A stretch of 55,413 nucleotides of DNA, from contig DGFJ01000027.1 of assembly GCA_002391625.1 (NCBI GenBank), positions 1 through 55,413 on the forward strand. The letters are read 5' to 3'. Positions 14,987 through 24,127 of this stretch are shown one piece after another. This DNA comes from Ruminococcaceae bacterium UBA3903. Lineage in GTDB: Bacteria; Bacillota; Clostridia; Oscillospirales; Acutalibacteraceae. The notes beneath the pieces were generated by a model. It was not told the origin of the DNA. It saw only the letters and a list, made by a program, of their open reading frames with translations, and did no database searches. The stretch's first letter is position 1; every line of letters starts with the position of its first letter. A program made the position numbers and the translations under genes.

Positions 14987-17569
14987 TTATCCCTTGGCAT
15001 CGTACCAGTTTTTTCCTATAGATGCCTCTGCTAATAGCGGTACATCTAGAGTAACTGCATTTTCCATTTCCTCTTGCAAAATCATAGCCACACGCATAGC
15101 CTCATGCTGTGGCGCTTCTACTATTAATTCATCATGCACCTGCAATATTAGCTGTGACTCCAGCTGTTCCTTTTTCAATCGGTTGCTAACCCTTATCATG
15201 GCTATTTTTATTATATCAGCTGCTGTTCCTTGAATTGGCATATTTCTAGCCACACGTTCGCCAAAGGAACGCAGGTTGTGGTTAGACGAGTTAAGCTCTG
15301 GCAGGTATCTTCTTCTATTAAACATAGTTTCTACATAGCCGTCCTCCCTTGCCTTTTCTGCTATATTTTTCATATACTCATCTACACCGCTGTAATGTGA
15401 CAGATATGCTTTTATATAATTGTCAGCCTCTTTGCGTGTTACATCAATATCCTTTGACAACGAAAACGCACCTATACCATATACAATGCCAAAGTTTACC
15501 GCCTTTGCACGGCTACGCATAATAGGTGTTACCATATTAAGTGGCATATTAAACACCTGTGATGCTGTAATGGCATGAATGTCATTATTATCCTTAAATG
15601 CCTGCGTCATAACCTCATCCTTAGCTATATGTGCTAAAACCCGAAGCTCTATTTGTGAGTAGTCAGCATCTACCAGTACACAGCCCTCCTTAGCCACGAA
15701 AAATCTTCTTAGCTCACGGCCTAGATCTGTGCGTACAGGAATATTTTGTAGGTTTGGCTCAGTAGAGCTTATTCTGCCTGTACGGGTTTCTGTTTGATTA
15801 AAGCTGCTGTGTATTCTGCCGTCATCACCTATTACCTTTAATAATCCATCACAATAGGTAGATTTCAGCTTTGCCAGTTTTCTATATTCTAATATCATTG
15901 GTATAGATGGATGGACATCAATAAGCTTTTCCAGAATTTCAGCACCTGTAGAATATCCACTTTTTGTCTTTTTTATAACGGGCAGCTGCAGCTTTTCAAA
16001 CAACGCCACTCCTAGCTGTTTTGGTGAATTAATATTAAATTCATAGCCAACTGCTGTGTATATGCTTTGCTGTATTTCTACAATTCGACCTTGTAGCTTT
16101 TCACCATAATCCCGTATTCCCTGTCTGTCCACCATAAAGCCTGTGTTTTCCATATATGCTAATACTTGAGCCAATGGTATTTCAATATTATGCAGCAAAT
16201 TTGTTTGGTTGTATTCCTTTATCTTCGCCTTTAATATTGTTGTTAAATTATCCATTAGGGCAACAGCCTTTACAGCTTGATTGTCGCTGTCTACATTAGT
16301 GGCGGCTACATTGTATTCCTCTGATAAACGCTTAACATCATAGCCAGATGCAGATGGATTTAACAAATACGCACCTAACACGCTGTCAAAGGTCTTTCCC
16401 TGTAAGCCCACTCCCATCTTATCTAAAACAGCAAACAACGGCTTAATATTGTGAGTGATTTTTTCCGTCTTATCATTCTCAAAAATAGCCTGTGCTGTTT
16501 TTTTATCCATGTTATTGCATAATACGATTTTATTACCAATATCAAAGGCTATTTCCTTTATTTCCTTATTATCATATACACCTATAAAAACAGCTCTATC
16601 GTTTTTGTTTACCATATCAGCCAGCTGTTTAGTATCAATTGTTTCCACAGGTTTTTCTACAGCATCCTCCTGTGTTACCTCATTGGTAATTACAGCGTCA
16701 TTACGCAAGCCCATCTTTTCAATTAATGAGAAAAACTCCAGCTTTGCCATTAAGCGTACTGCACCATTAGTATCTGCTGGCTGTGGTGTATAGGCTTGTA
16801 AATCTTTTTCGATTGGTACATCAGTGTAAATCTCACCTAGCTTACGGCTTAAAAAAGCACTTTCCTTGTCCTCTATCAGTTTTTTTCTTATTCCTGGTTT
16901 TACATCTATGGTATCTATATTATCATAGATATAATCTAAATTTCCAAAGCGTTGTATAAGGTCAGCAGCACCCTTTTGACCTATACCCTTAACCCCTGGT
17001 ATATTGTCTGACGTATCACCCTGTATAGCCTTTATATCTATTAGCTGTTTTGGTTTAACACCATAGGTTTCCATTATTTGTACTTCGTCATACAGGGTTG
17101 CCTCTGGCCTGCCCATCTTTGTAACCGTCAGCCGTACCGTTACTGATGGCGATACCAGCTGTAGGCTGTCCCTGTCACCTGTTGCCAGAACACATTCATT
17201 ACCTGTTTCTTCACAGGCTTTTGCCAGTGTACCTAATATATCGTCAGCCTCATAGCCCTGACAAACAACAATTTTGTAGCCTAACAATTTCAGCAGTTCC
17301 TTTAAAACAGGCATCTGCTGTGCTAATTCCTCAGGCATACCCTTACGCTGACCCTTGTAAGCTTCGTACATTTTGTGCCTAAAGGTTGGCTTTTTTAAAT
17401 CAAATGCTATGGCTACATAGTCAGGCTTAATAAGCTCCTTTACCTTTTCAAAGGTAGTTAAAAAGCCATATATTCCGTTTGTGTATTGTCCATCCTTAGT
17501 AGTCAGCAATTTAATGCCATAGTAGGCTCTGTTTAATATACTGTTTCCGTCTAAAACAAGAAGCTTCAT
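14987..17569 (-). CDS. polA: DNA polymerase I
   Basis: 860 aa. The N-terminal 5'-nuclease (about 1-290) begins MKLLVLDGNSILNRAYYGI and contains CQGYEADDILGTLA and IQGDTSDNIPGVKGIGQKGA. The middle 3'-5' exonuclease-like domain lacks an obvious full set of DEDD acidic residues, as in other proofreading-deficient Firmicutes enzymes. The polymerase domain shows DADYSQIELRVLAHI (motif A), RSRAKAVNFGIVYG (motif B) and QVHDELIVEAP (motif C). It works in Okazaki-fragment maturation and repair. ATG 17569 follows AAAGGA. Confidence 0.96.
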   Translation of the reverse strand: MKLLVLDGNSILNRAYYGIKLLTTKDGQYTNGIYGFLTTFEKVKELIKPDYVAIAFDLKKPTFRHKMYEAYKGQRKGMPEELAQQMPVLKELLKLLGYKIVVCQGYEADDILGTLAKACEETGNECVLATGDRDSLQLVSPSVTVRLTVTKMGRPEATLYDEVQIMETYGVKPKQLIDIKAIQGDTSDNIPGVKGIGQKGAADLIQRFGNLDYIYDNIDTIDVKPGIRKKLIEDKESAFLSRKLGEIYTDVPIEKDLQAYTPQPADTNGAVRLMAKLEFFSLIEKMGLRNDAVITNEVTQEDAVEKPVETIDTKQLADMVNKNDRAVFIGVYDNKEIKEIAFDIGNKIVLCNNMDKKTAQAIFENDKTEKITHNIKPLFAVLDKMGVGLQGKTFDSVLGAYLLNPSASGYDVKRLSEEYNVAATNVDSDNQAVKAVALMDNLTTILKAKIKEYNQTNLLHNIEIPLAQVLAYMENTGFMVDRQGIRDYGEKLQGRIVEIQQSIYTAVGYEFNINSPKQLGVALFEKLQLPVIKKTKSGYSTGAEILEKLIDVHPSIPMILEYRKLAKLKSTYCDGLLKVIGDDGRIHSSFNQTETRTGRISSTEPNLQNIPVRTDLGRELRRFFVAKEGCVLVDADYSQIELRVLAHIAKDEVMTQAFKDNNDIHAITASQVFNMPLNMVTPIMRSRAKAVNFGIVYGIGAFSLSKDIDVTRKEADNYIKAYLSHYSGVDEYMKNIAEKAREDGYVETMFNRRRYLPELNSSNHNLRSFGERVARNMPIQGTAADIIKIAMIRVSNRLKKEQLESQLILQVHDELIVEAPQHEAMRVAMILQEEMENAVTLDVPLLAEASIGKNWYDAKG

Positions 17570-17638
17570 AATGTTTGTATCCTTTCATTTTGCCTTATTG
17601 TGTATTAATTGCCGACCAAGTAATATGCGTAATATGTT

Positions 17639-18826
17639 TTATAAAAGTGTAGTAGTTCCAACAACCCTGCCGTTTTCCAAATATACTCTGGCTACACGCT
17701 TACCCACTAAACAGGTAACCTCATAGTTGATTGTACCGCTCCACTGTGCTATGTCATCTGCCGAGGGTGCATTACCTACCTTACCTCCGAATACAGTTAC
17801 ACAATCCCCACGTTTTACATCATCAATATTTGTTATATCCACCATGGTTTGATCCATACATATTCTTCCGATTATCTTCCCACGCTTTCCATGGATTTGC
17901 ATACCGCCGTTTTCGGCGATTGTTCTGACATAACCATCTGCATAGCCTATTGGTACAGTTGCAATTTTCATGGTCTTATCTGCTTTAAAGGTTCTGCCAT
18001 AGCTGACGGTTGTACCCCTTGGAATATCCTTAACATGGGACACAACGGATTTCAGCTCCATAGCTGGCTGCAGCTTCAACCTATTCTTTAATTTTCCAGA
18101 TGGTGACAAGCCATATAGTATTATACCCGCTCTTACCATATCCATATGCATATGGGGATAATCAATTATAGCACCGCTGTTAGCACAATGACGCACCGTA
18201 AAATGTATGCCCTTTTCCTGCAGCCTATTAATGGTATAGGTAAAGTTCTCATATTGTGCCATGGTAAAGGCCTTGCCCTCCTCTGCCTCGTCCGATACAG
18301 CAAAATGTGTAAACACTCCTTGAGGTATAAGGTTGGGCATGGTGCAAATATCATATGCAATAGGTAATGATATGTTGTCGCTGTCTACGCTTTGACACAT
18401 TAATCCAATGCGTGACATACCCGTGTCCAGCTTTAGGTGTATATTAACCTTAACATTGTTTTTAACAGCATCCTCTGACAATGCCTTAGCATAATCCAAA
18501 GAGTACACTGCCTGAGAAATGTTATTATCATACAATACCTTTGCCATATTCTCAGGAGTATAGCCTAAAATAAGCATAGGCTTTGTAATGCCATTATTCC
18601 TAAGCTGTAGAGCCTCCTCTATATTAGAAACAGCAAACCAGTCTGCGCCTAGCTGTTCATACATTCGTGAAAGCTGTACCGCACCATGACCATAGGCATC
18701 TGCCTTTACAACACAGCACATCATACTATCCTTTGATATACAATTTTTTATTGAGTTAAAATTATGCTTCACCGCATCCATATTTATTTCTGCCCAAGTT
18801 CTTTTAATAAACCCATAATCCTCCAA
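17639..18826 (-). CDS. alr: Alanine racemase
   Basis: PLP enzyme making D-alanine for peptidoglycan. About 395 aa. The PLP lysine is in CVVKADAYGHG (about K41), the second catalytic Tyr is in VSYGRTFKADK, and GYADGYVR plus CMDQTMVDIT are typical. Start choice: TTG 18826 has GGGAG 9 bases upstream, while the in-frame GTG at 18853 has no ribosome site; the extra nine residues would precede the usual RTWAEINMDAV beginning. It heads the leftward polA-tsaD cluster (gap to polA 69 bases). Confidence 0.93.
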   Translation of the reverse strand: MEDYGFIKRTWAEINMDAVKHNFNSIKNCISKDSMMCCVVKADAYGHGAVQLSRMYEQLGADWFAVSNIEEALQLRNNGITKPMLILGYTPENMAKVLYDNNISQAVYSLDYAKALSEDAVKNNVKVNIHLKLDTGMSRIGLMCQSVDSDNISLPIAYDICTMPNLIPQGVFTHFAVSDEAEEGKAFTMAQYENFTYTINRLQEKGIHFTVRHCANSGAIIDYPHMHMDMVRAGIILYGLSPSGKLKNRLKLQPAMELKSVVSHVKDIPRGTTVSYGRTFKADKTMKIATVPIGYADGYVRTIAENGGMQIHGKRGKIIGRICMDQTMVDITNIDDVKRGDCVTVFGGKVGNAPSADDIAQWSGTINYEVTCLVGKRVARVYLENGRVVGTTTLL

Positions 18827-18978
18827 AGCTTTTATGCTCCCTTCAGTTAACACCCATATATAAAAAGGCTAAAATAATCCATAATATCCTAAATAATTAT
18901 TATATTACCTTGGCGGTTTTACGTCAACTAAATAAAGAAAACAGATTTGATTTTTAAAAAATACTTTTAGCACATTGT

Positions 18979-19002
18979 AAAAATTACAATTTTGTAATTT
19001 TT
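18979..19002. repeat. Perfect 24-base palindrome
   Basis: AAAAATTACAA (18979-18989), TT, TTGTAATTTTT (18992-19002). It lies between divergent alr and nrdD, about 150 bases before the alr start. It is a candidate operator; a terminator role is unlikely because no transcript is expected to end here. Confidence 0.6.
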
Positions 19003-19077
19003 TAAAAATTCCGCTGTATATAAAGTGCAAAATAAACAGTAAGTAATTTCCTATGTAATTATAAACTATATCTAGTG

Positions 19078-19140
19078 GTATCCCATGAGTGGATTATTTA
19101 AAATTAAGCAGTATGGGATTTTCCCATTCCCATGGGAAAA
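19078..19140 (+). other. Nested CCCAT/ATGGG hairpins
   Basis: ATCCCAT (about 19080) can pair with ATGGGAT (about 19112), and the following TTTTCCCA can pair with TGGGAAAA; TTCCCATGGGAA is itself a 12-base palindrome. The pairings exclude each other in part. It lies upstream of the recognised promoter, so it is more likely a protein site or part of a longer leader than a riboswitch. Confidence 0.35.
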
Positions 19141-19175
19141 TTGCAAATTTTGTCGAAAAACCTGTTTTCTTACAA

Positions 19176-19191
19176 ATACAATATATTGTGC
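19176..19191. promoter_or_regulatory. Candidate NrdR box 1
   Basis: ATACAATATATTGTGC closely fits the NrdR consensus ACACWATATATWGTGT. NrdR is the ATP-cone repressor of ribonucleotide reductase genes. Confidence 0.5.
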
Positions 19192-19297
19192 CATAGGACG
19201 CAATCATGTCTATGGATTGTTTTAATTCTTATAAATCAAATAAATATTTTTTAATGATTATCAACAAAATAAACCTAAAAAACCGTCACATTAACCA

Positions 19298-19326
19298 TTG
19301 ACTATATTGTCTGTATATCATATACT
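19298..19326 (+). promoter_or_regulatory. nrdD promoter
   Basis: TTGACT (19298-19303), 17-base spacer, TATACT (19321-19326), about 87 bases before the nrdD ATG. Confidence 0.7.
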
Positions 19327-19349
19327 AATCAAGCACGCTAATCACACAA

Positions 19350-19365
19350 ACACAACATATAGTGT
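19350..19365. promoter_or_regulatory. Candidate NrdR box 2
   Basis: ACACAACATATAGTGT matches the NrdR consensus except at one inner position. It lies just downstream of the expected transcription start, a repressing position. Confidence 0.6.
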
Positions 19366-19412
19366 TTTAACAGATGTATATAGAGCAAATATTGACAGGA
19401 GGATATTGAGTA

Positions 19413-21746
19413 ATGATAGCAACAATAGTAAAACGTGACGGTCGGAAGGTCGAATTTGATATTACAAAAATAGCCGAAGCTATTTTTCGAGCAGCAAACG
19501 CCATTGGTGGCAACGACTATGAAGCCGCTGAAATTTTAGCACAGAAGGTTCAACAATATTTAGAGGACGAGGGTAACTTTACACCTACCGTTGAGCATGT
19601 ACAGGATACTGTTGAAAAGGTGTTAATAGAAAACGGTCACGCCCGCACATCAAAGGAATATATCCTATACCGTGCAGAGCGTACAAGGGTACGTGAAATG
19701 AACACCCGTCTAATGAAGATTTATGAGGACTTGACCTTTAAATCTGCAAAGGATAATGATATAAAACGTGAAAACGCAAACATTGACGGGGACACAGCCA
19801 TGGGTACAATGTTAAAATACGGTTCAGAGGGTGCAAAGCAGTTTTATGAAATGTACATACTTAATCCTAAACACGCTGCCGCCCATCGTCGTGGCGATAT
19901 TCATATACACGACCTGGACTTTTTAACATTAACAACAACCTGCTGCCAAATTGATATTGAAAAGCTGTTTAAGGGTGGTTTTTCTACCGGTCACGGCTTT
20001 TTACGTGAACCAAATGATATAGCCTCCTACTCTGCACTTGCTTGTATAGCAATACAGTCCAACCAAAATGACCAGCACGGCGGACAAAGTATTCCTAACT
20101 TTGACTATGGCATGGCAAAAGGTGTTGCCAAAACATACCGCCGTATTTACAGACAAAATTTGGCTCGTGCTACAGAGCTTGTTATTGATGAAGCTGCCGC
20201 AGAAAGTGTAATAGCGTTAGCTGACAAAGCAGAGGAACAAAGTAATGCTGTACCTAAGTTAGAGGACGGCGAAATATATATGAAGGCAGAGCTAGCCCTT
20301 TTAACCGAAGCATACGGCGAAAAGCCTGCTGGTAAAATACAGCGTTTTGCATACAATCATGCCAACAAGGAAACCGACAGGGCTGTTTATCAGGCAATGG
20401 AAGCCTTTGTACACAACCTTAACACCATGCACTCAAGGGCTGGTGCTCAAATACCATTTAGCTCAATAAATTACGGTACTGATACAACACCAGAGGGCAG
20501 GATGGCTATTAAAAATGTTTTATTAGCTACTGAGGCTGGCTTAGGAAATGGTGAAACACCTATCTTCCCCATCCATATATTCAAGGTAAAGGATGGTGTT
20601 AACTACAATTTAGGTGATCCAAACTATGATTTATTTAAGCTGGCCTGCAAAGTAAGTGCAAAACGTCTGTTCCCTAACTTCTCATTTATTGATGCCCCAT
20701 TTAATCTACAATACTACAAGGCTGGTCGGCCAGAAACAGAAATTGCATACATGGGCTGTCGTACAAGAGTAGCTGCTAACCACTATGACCCAACCAGAGA
20801 AATAGTAAACAGCAGAGGTAACCTTAGCTTTACATCTGTAAACCTTCCTCGTTTAGCTATTTTAAGCAATGGCAATATAGACTTTTTCTATGAGCAATTA
20901 GACCGACAGGTAGATTTAGTCATCGAACAGCTGCTGGACAGATTTGAACTACAGGCACAAAAGCTAGTACGCAACTACCCATTCCTAATGGGACAAGGTG
21001 TATGGATAGACTCTGAAAAGCTTAGCCCTAATGATGAGGTTCGTGAGGTGTTAAAGCACGGTACCTTAACACTAGGCTTTATTGGGTTGGCTGAATGCTT
21101 AAAAGCACTGGTTGGTGCACACCACGGTGAAAGCAAGGAGTCACAAAACCTAGGCTTAGAAATTGTTGGCTATATGAGGAAGCGTATGGACGAGGCAACA
21201 GAAAAGTATGGTTTAAATTTCTCACTAATTGCAACGCCTGCCGAGGGCTTGTCTGGCAGATTTGTACGTTTAGATGCTGAACGCTTCGGTAAAATTTCTG
21301 GAGTTACAGACAGAGAATATTACACAAACTCCTTCCACGTTCCTGTTTATTACAATATTTCAGCCTATGAAAAGATTAAGATAGAAGCACCTTATCATGC
21401 ACTGACAAATGGTGGTCACATATCATATGTAGAGCTGGACGGTGACCCAACAGAAAATCTGGATGCATTTGAACAGGTTATACGCTGTATGAAGGAAAGC
21501 GGTATTGGATATGGCTCTGTTAACCATCCCGTTGACCGTGACCCATGCTGTGGCTACACAGGCATTATCGGTGACACCTGTCCACAATGTGGACGTGCTG
21601 AACACGATGGTAACGAGGGTTTTGAACGTATTAGACGTATTACAGGATATTTAGTAGGTACTGTAGACCGTTTTAACAACGCCAAAGCGGCTGAGGTGCG
21701 TGACAGAGTAAAGCACGAGCTAACAACAGAAATGGAACAGCTTTAA
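19413..21746 (+). CDS. nrdD: Anaerobic (class III) ribonucleoside-triphosphate reductase
   Basis: Reduces NTPs to dNTPs with a glycyl radical in the absence of oxygen. 777 aa. The first 90 residues are an ATP-cone (VKRDGRKVEFDITKIAEAI). The core has HIHDLDF and GCRTRV; the C-terminus carries the zinc ligands (Cys712, Cys723, Cys726 region: DPCCGYTG, DTCPQCG) and the radical glycine near residue 745 in RRITGYLVGT. AGGAGG lies about 10 bases before the ATG. Behind a promoter with NrdR-like boxes. The activase nrdG follows after one intervening gene. Confidence 0.96.
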   Translation: MIATIVKRDGRKVEFDITKIAEAIFRAANAIGGNDYEAAEILAQKVQQYLEDEGNFTPTVEHVQDTVEKVLIENGHARTSKEYILYRAERTRVREMNTRLMKIYEDLTFKSAKDNDIKRENANIDGDTAMGTMLKYGSEGAKQFYEMYILNPKHAAAHRRGDIHIHDLDFLTLTTTCCQIDIEKLFKGGFSTGHGFLREPNDIASYSALACIAIQSNQNDQHGGQSIPNFDYGMAKGVAKTYRRIYRQNLARATELVIDEAAAESVIALADKAEEQSNAVPKLEDGEIYMKAELALLTEAYGEKPAGKIQRFAYNHANKETDRAVYQAMEAFVHNLNTMHSRAGAQIPFSSINYGTDTTPEGRMAIKNVLLATEAGLGNGETPIFPIHIFKVKDGVNYNLGDPNYDLFKLACKVSAKRLFPNFSFIDAPFNLQYYKAGRPETEIAYMGCRTRVAANHYDPTREIVNSRGNLSFTSVNLPRLAILSNGNIDFFYEQLDRQVDLVIEQLLDRFELQAQKLVRNYPFLMGQGVWIDSEKLSPNDEVREVLKHGTLTLGFIGLAECLKALVGAHHGESKESQNLGLEIVGYMRKRMDEATEKYGLNFSLIATPAEGLSGRFVRLDAERFGKISGVTDREYYTNSFHVPVYYNISAYEKIKIEAPYHALTNGGHISYVELDGDPTENLDAFEQVIRCMKESGIGYGSVNHPVDRDPCCGYTGIIGDTCPQCGRAEHDGNEGFERIRRITGYLVGTVDRFNNAKAAEVRDRVKHELTTEMEQL

Positions 21747-21762
21747 TAACAAATATATTATG

Positions 21763-21777
21763 GACGACATTGTCGTC
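21763..21777. repeat. 15-base palindrome after nrdD
   Basis: GACGACA T TGTCGTC, 17 bases after the nrdD stop codon. With the terminator just behind it, it may stabilise the mRNA 3' end. Confidence 0.4.
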
Positions 21778-21785
21778 TAATAAGG

Positions 21786-21829
21786 ACGGACACAACACCA
21801 GTTCATAGGGTTAATGTGTCCGTTTTTTA
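21786..21829 (+). terminator. Terminator after nrdD
   Basis: ACGGACACA (21786-21794), 20-base loop, TGTGTCCGT (21815-21823), then six T. Transcription of the downstream genes must rely on readthrough or on another promoter. Confidence 0.85.
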
Positions 21830-21972
21830 TTTCAAAGGTAGTGCATGAAAATTTTGTCTTTAATTTATATAGAAATAGATATATAATAGTAAACAGCAGT
21901 ATAAACTACTATATTAGTTTATTTTGTCATATTATTCAGAACAATAAATATAAAGTAAGGAGCAGTCCTGTT

Positions 21973-22482
21973 ATGAGCTTAAAATTAACAACAGAAAAAG
22001 CTACCCTGTGTGAGCTTCAAACCATTTTAGATATATTTAACAGTGCCATACAGGAAATGGAAAAAAACAAAATTGACCAATGGGACAGCGAATATCCCAA
22101 CAGAGAACTAATTGTACAGGATATAATTAATAGGGATATGTATGTTGTTAAATTCAAGGATGAAATAGTATCTGTATTTGTGCTAAACAAAATTTTCGAC
22201 CCGCAATATTTTGATGCACAATGGGAATATAAAAATCACTCCTTTAACATTGTACATAGACTATGTGTTAATCCCAAATATCAGCACAAGGGTATTGGCA
22301 CAAAAACCATGTTATTGGCAGAGGATATTGTAAAAGCTAAGGGTATAGAAACCATAAGGCTAGACGTTTTTACAGAAAACCCCTATGCCAATAAGCTATA
22401 CACTCAATTGGGCTACAAAAATGTTGGTAATGCCCACTTTAGAAAAGGCGATTTTTATCTAATGGAAAAGAAAGTAAAATAA
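21973..22482 (+). CDS. GNAT family N-acetyltransferase
   Basis: 169 aa. The GNAT core is HRLCVNPKYQHKGIGTKTML, with the Q-x-x-G-x-G CoA loop, followed by LDVFTENPYANKLYTQLGYK. The N-terminal part (KIDQWDSEYPNRELIVQDI) is found in a set of Clostridial acetyltransferases of unknown substrate. ATG 21973 is preceded by TAAGGAG; a longer reading from 21814 would begin inside the nrdD terminator. It sits between nrdD and nrdG. Confidence 0.86.
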   Translation: MSLKLTTEKATLCELQTILDIFNSAIQEMEKNKIDQWDSEYPNRELIVQDIINRDMYVVKFKDEIVSVFVLNKIFDPQYFDAQWEYKNHSFNIVHRLCVNPKYQHKGIGTKTMLLAEDIVKAKGIETIRLDVFTENPYANKLYTQLGYKNVGNAHFRKGDFYLMEKKVK

Positions 22483-22506
22483 ACAAAGGTTTACGAGGTA
22501 TATTAT

Positions 22507-23016
22507 ATGTGCAAGCTACGTTTGGCAGGTGTTGTCAGAGAGTCTATTGTAGACGGTCCTGGAATTAGATTAACAGTGTTTACACAGGGGTGTCCTCACC
22601 ACTGTAAGGGTTGTCAAAACCCTCAAACCCACGACCCTAAGGGGGGGTATGACAGCAATGTGGATAATATCATATCAGCCATAAAAGAAAACCCAATGCT
22701 GCAAGGCGTTACCCTGTCTGGGGGTGAACCATTTATGCAGCCTGAAGCCCTAGCTGTACTGGCACAAAAGGCACATTCTATGGGCTTAAACATAATGACC
22801 TACACTGGCTACACCTATGAACAGCTTTTGGCGGGGTTTGACCAGCATCCACATTGGAAGGCTTTGCTAAAGGAAACTGATATTTTAGTTGATGGTAAGT
22901 TTATTTTAGAGGAAAAAAGCTTAATGCTGCATTTTAAAGGTTCAAAAAACCAACGCATCATAGATGTACCCAAATCATTAAAAAGCGGTGAGGTGGTACT
23001 TAAAACAGATATTTAA
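22507..23016 (+). CDS. nrdG: Anaerobic ribonucleotide reductase activating protein
   Basis: Radical-SAM activase that installs the glycyl radical on NrdD. 169 aa, usual length. The cluster motif is C29PHHC33KGC36, preceded by VDGPGIRLTVFTQG, and TLSGGEPFMQ holds the SAM-side GGE. ATG 22507 follows GAGG and starts 24 bases after the acetyltransferase. The partner nrdD lies 760 bases upstream. Confidence 0.95.
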   Translation: MCKLRLAGVVRESIVDGPGIRLTVFTQGCPHHCKGCQNPQTHDPKGGYDSNVDNIISAIKENPMLQGVTLSGGEPFMQPEALAVLAQKAHSMGLNIMTYTGYTYEQLLAGFDQHPHWKALLKETDILVDGKFILEEKSLMLHFKGSKNQRIIDVPKSLKSGEVVLKTDI

Positions 23017-23048
23017 TATATGCTTAGCAAATTTAGACTATTATACTA

Positions 23049-23960
23049 TTACTGATGGTTTATATAGGCCTTACCCTGTACCACGTTTCTATGAAGCATA
23101 GCTTTATTAATAGCATTTAAAACTAATTTTTTGTTACCGCTCCACTGTGGTGCAATTAAAATATTCTTTGCACCATCACCGGTTATACGGTGCAAAACCA
23201 TATGTGGTGGCAGGTGCTGGACACAATCGCACAGTATGTCTATGTATTCCTCCATAGATAACACATTAAACAGCCCCTTTGCATAATCAACCGCCAAATC
23301 TGTGTCCTTCAGCACATGCAATAATTGCAGTTTTATACCGTCTGCCCCACTGTTACCAATATAATCCACCGTTTGTAAAATCATATCCTTGGTTTCATTT
23401 GGTAATCCTATTATCATATGAGCAACAACATTTATACCTATAGCCTTTAAATTTCTAACCGCTGTATCGTACACCGACAGCTGATAACCACGGCGAATAT
23501 ACTCGGCGGTTTTTTCATGTATTGTCTGTAAGCCTAATTCAACAAACACTGGCTTTATATGATTTAGCTTATCCAACAGGTCTATTACGTCAGGTGGTAA
23601 GCAGTCGGGACGTGTACCTATTGACAATGCCACAATTTGAGGATTATTAATTGCCTGTGTGAAAATTTTTTCTAAATATTCAACAGGAGCATATGTGTTT
23701 GTAAATGATTGAAAATATGCAATGTATTTGTTGGTCTTAATCTTTTTGTTAACAAGTGTTATTGCACCTGCTATCTGCTCATCTATATCACAGATATTTT
23801 CCACACAAAAATCCCCCGAACCCTTGGCGCTGCAAAATATGCACCCTCCATAGCCCTTTGTACCATCACGATTTGGACAGGTCATATGTCCGTTCACCGA
23901 AATTTTATAAACCTTTTCACCAAAGACCTTTTTGTAATACTGGTTAGCAGAATAATACAT
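23049..23960 (-). CDS. TIGR01212-family radical SAM protein (YhcC-like)
   Basis: 303 aa. The N-terminal YKISVNGHMTCPNRDGTKG leads into the cluster cysteines Cys28, Cys40 and Cys43 (C-x11-C-x2-C), the unusual spacing of the TIGR01212 group. Later SIGTRPDCLP and VELGLQTIHEKTAEYIRRG and KLQLLHVLKDTDL are family hallmarks. The enzyme's substrate is not established. It is convergent with nrdG, with 32 bases between stops, and transcribed alone. Confidence 0.9.
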   Translation of the reverse strand: MYYSANQYYKKVFGEKVYKISVNGHMTCPNRDGTKGYGGCIFCSAKGSGDFCVENICDIDEQIAGAITLVNKKIKTNKYIAYFQSFTNTYAPVEYLEKIFTQAINNPQIVALSIGTRPDCLPPDVIDLLDKLNHIKPVFVELGLQTIHEKTAEYIRRGYQLSVYDTAVRNLKAIGINVVAHMIIGLPNETKDMILQTVDYIGNSGADGIKLQLLHVLKDTDLAVDYAKGLFNVLSMEEYIDILCDCVQHLPPHMVLHRITGDGAKNILIAPQWSGNKKLVLNAINKAMLHRNVVQGKAYINHQ

Positions 23961-24017
23961 TTGTTACTCCTTTTATGTACAATTAGACGTTTATGGTGTT
24001 GATTATACCATATTTGT

Positions 24018-24046
24018 TTGACATTAAAAGTAGCCTGTGATAAAAT
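24018..24046 (+). promoter_or_regulatory. Promoter of the DegT-type aminotransferase gene
   Basis: TTGACA (24018-24023), 17-base spacer, TAAAAT (24041-24046), 82 bases before the ATG. Confidence 0.75.
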
Positions 24047-24127
24047 AAAAATTAAACTGTTAAGGTAGCCAACCGCAATTATTTCATAATTAAAATATAT
24101 AATTTATTTACTAAAAGGAGCCTTTAA

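Larger units (their letters stand above)
18854..19412. other. Long regulatory intergenic region between alr and nrdD
   Basis: About 560 bases without a gene. It contains a perfect 24-bp palindrome (18979-19002), a cluster of self-complementary CCCAT/ATGGG blocks at about 19078-19140 that can fold into alternative hairpins, two sequences like NrdR boxes (19176-19191, 19350-19365) and a consensus promoter (19298-19326). Confidence 0.6.

Noticed and set aside
19299..19314. A third NrdR box over the -35 of nrdD
   Set aside because: TGACTATATTGTCTGT fits the consensus only in its left half.
18854..19412. Cobalamin or other known riboswitch upstream of nrdD
   Set aside because: No B12-box or other aptamer core is present; the structure seen is limited to simple hairpins.
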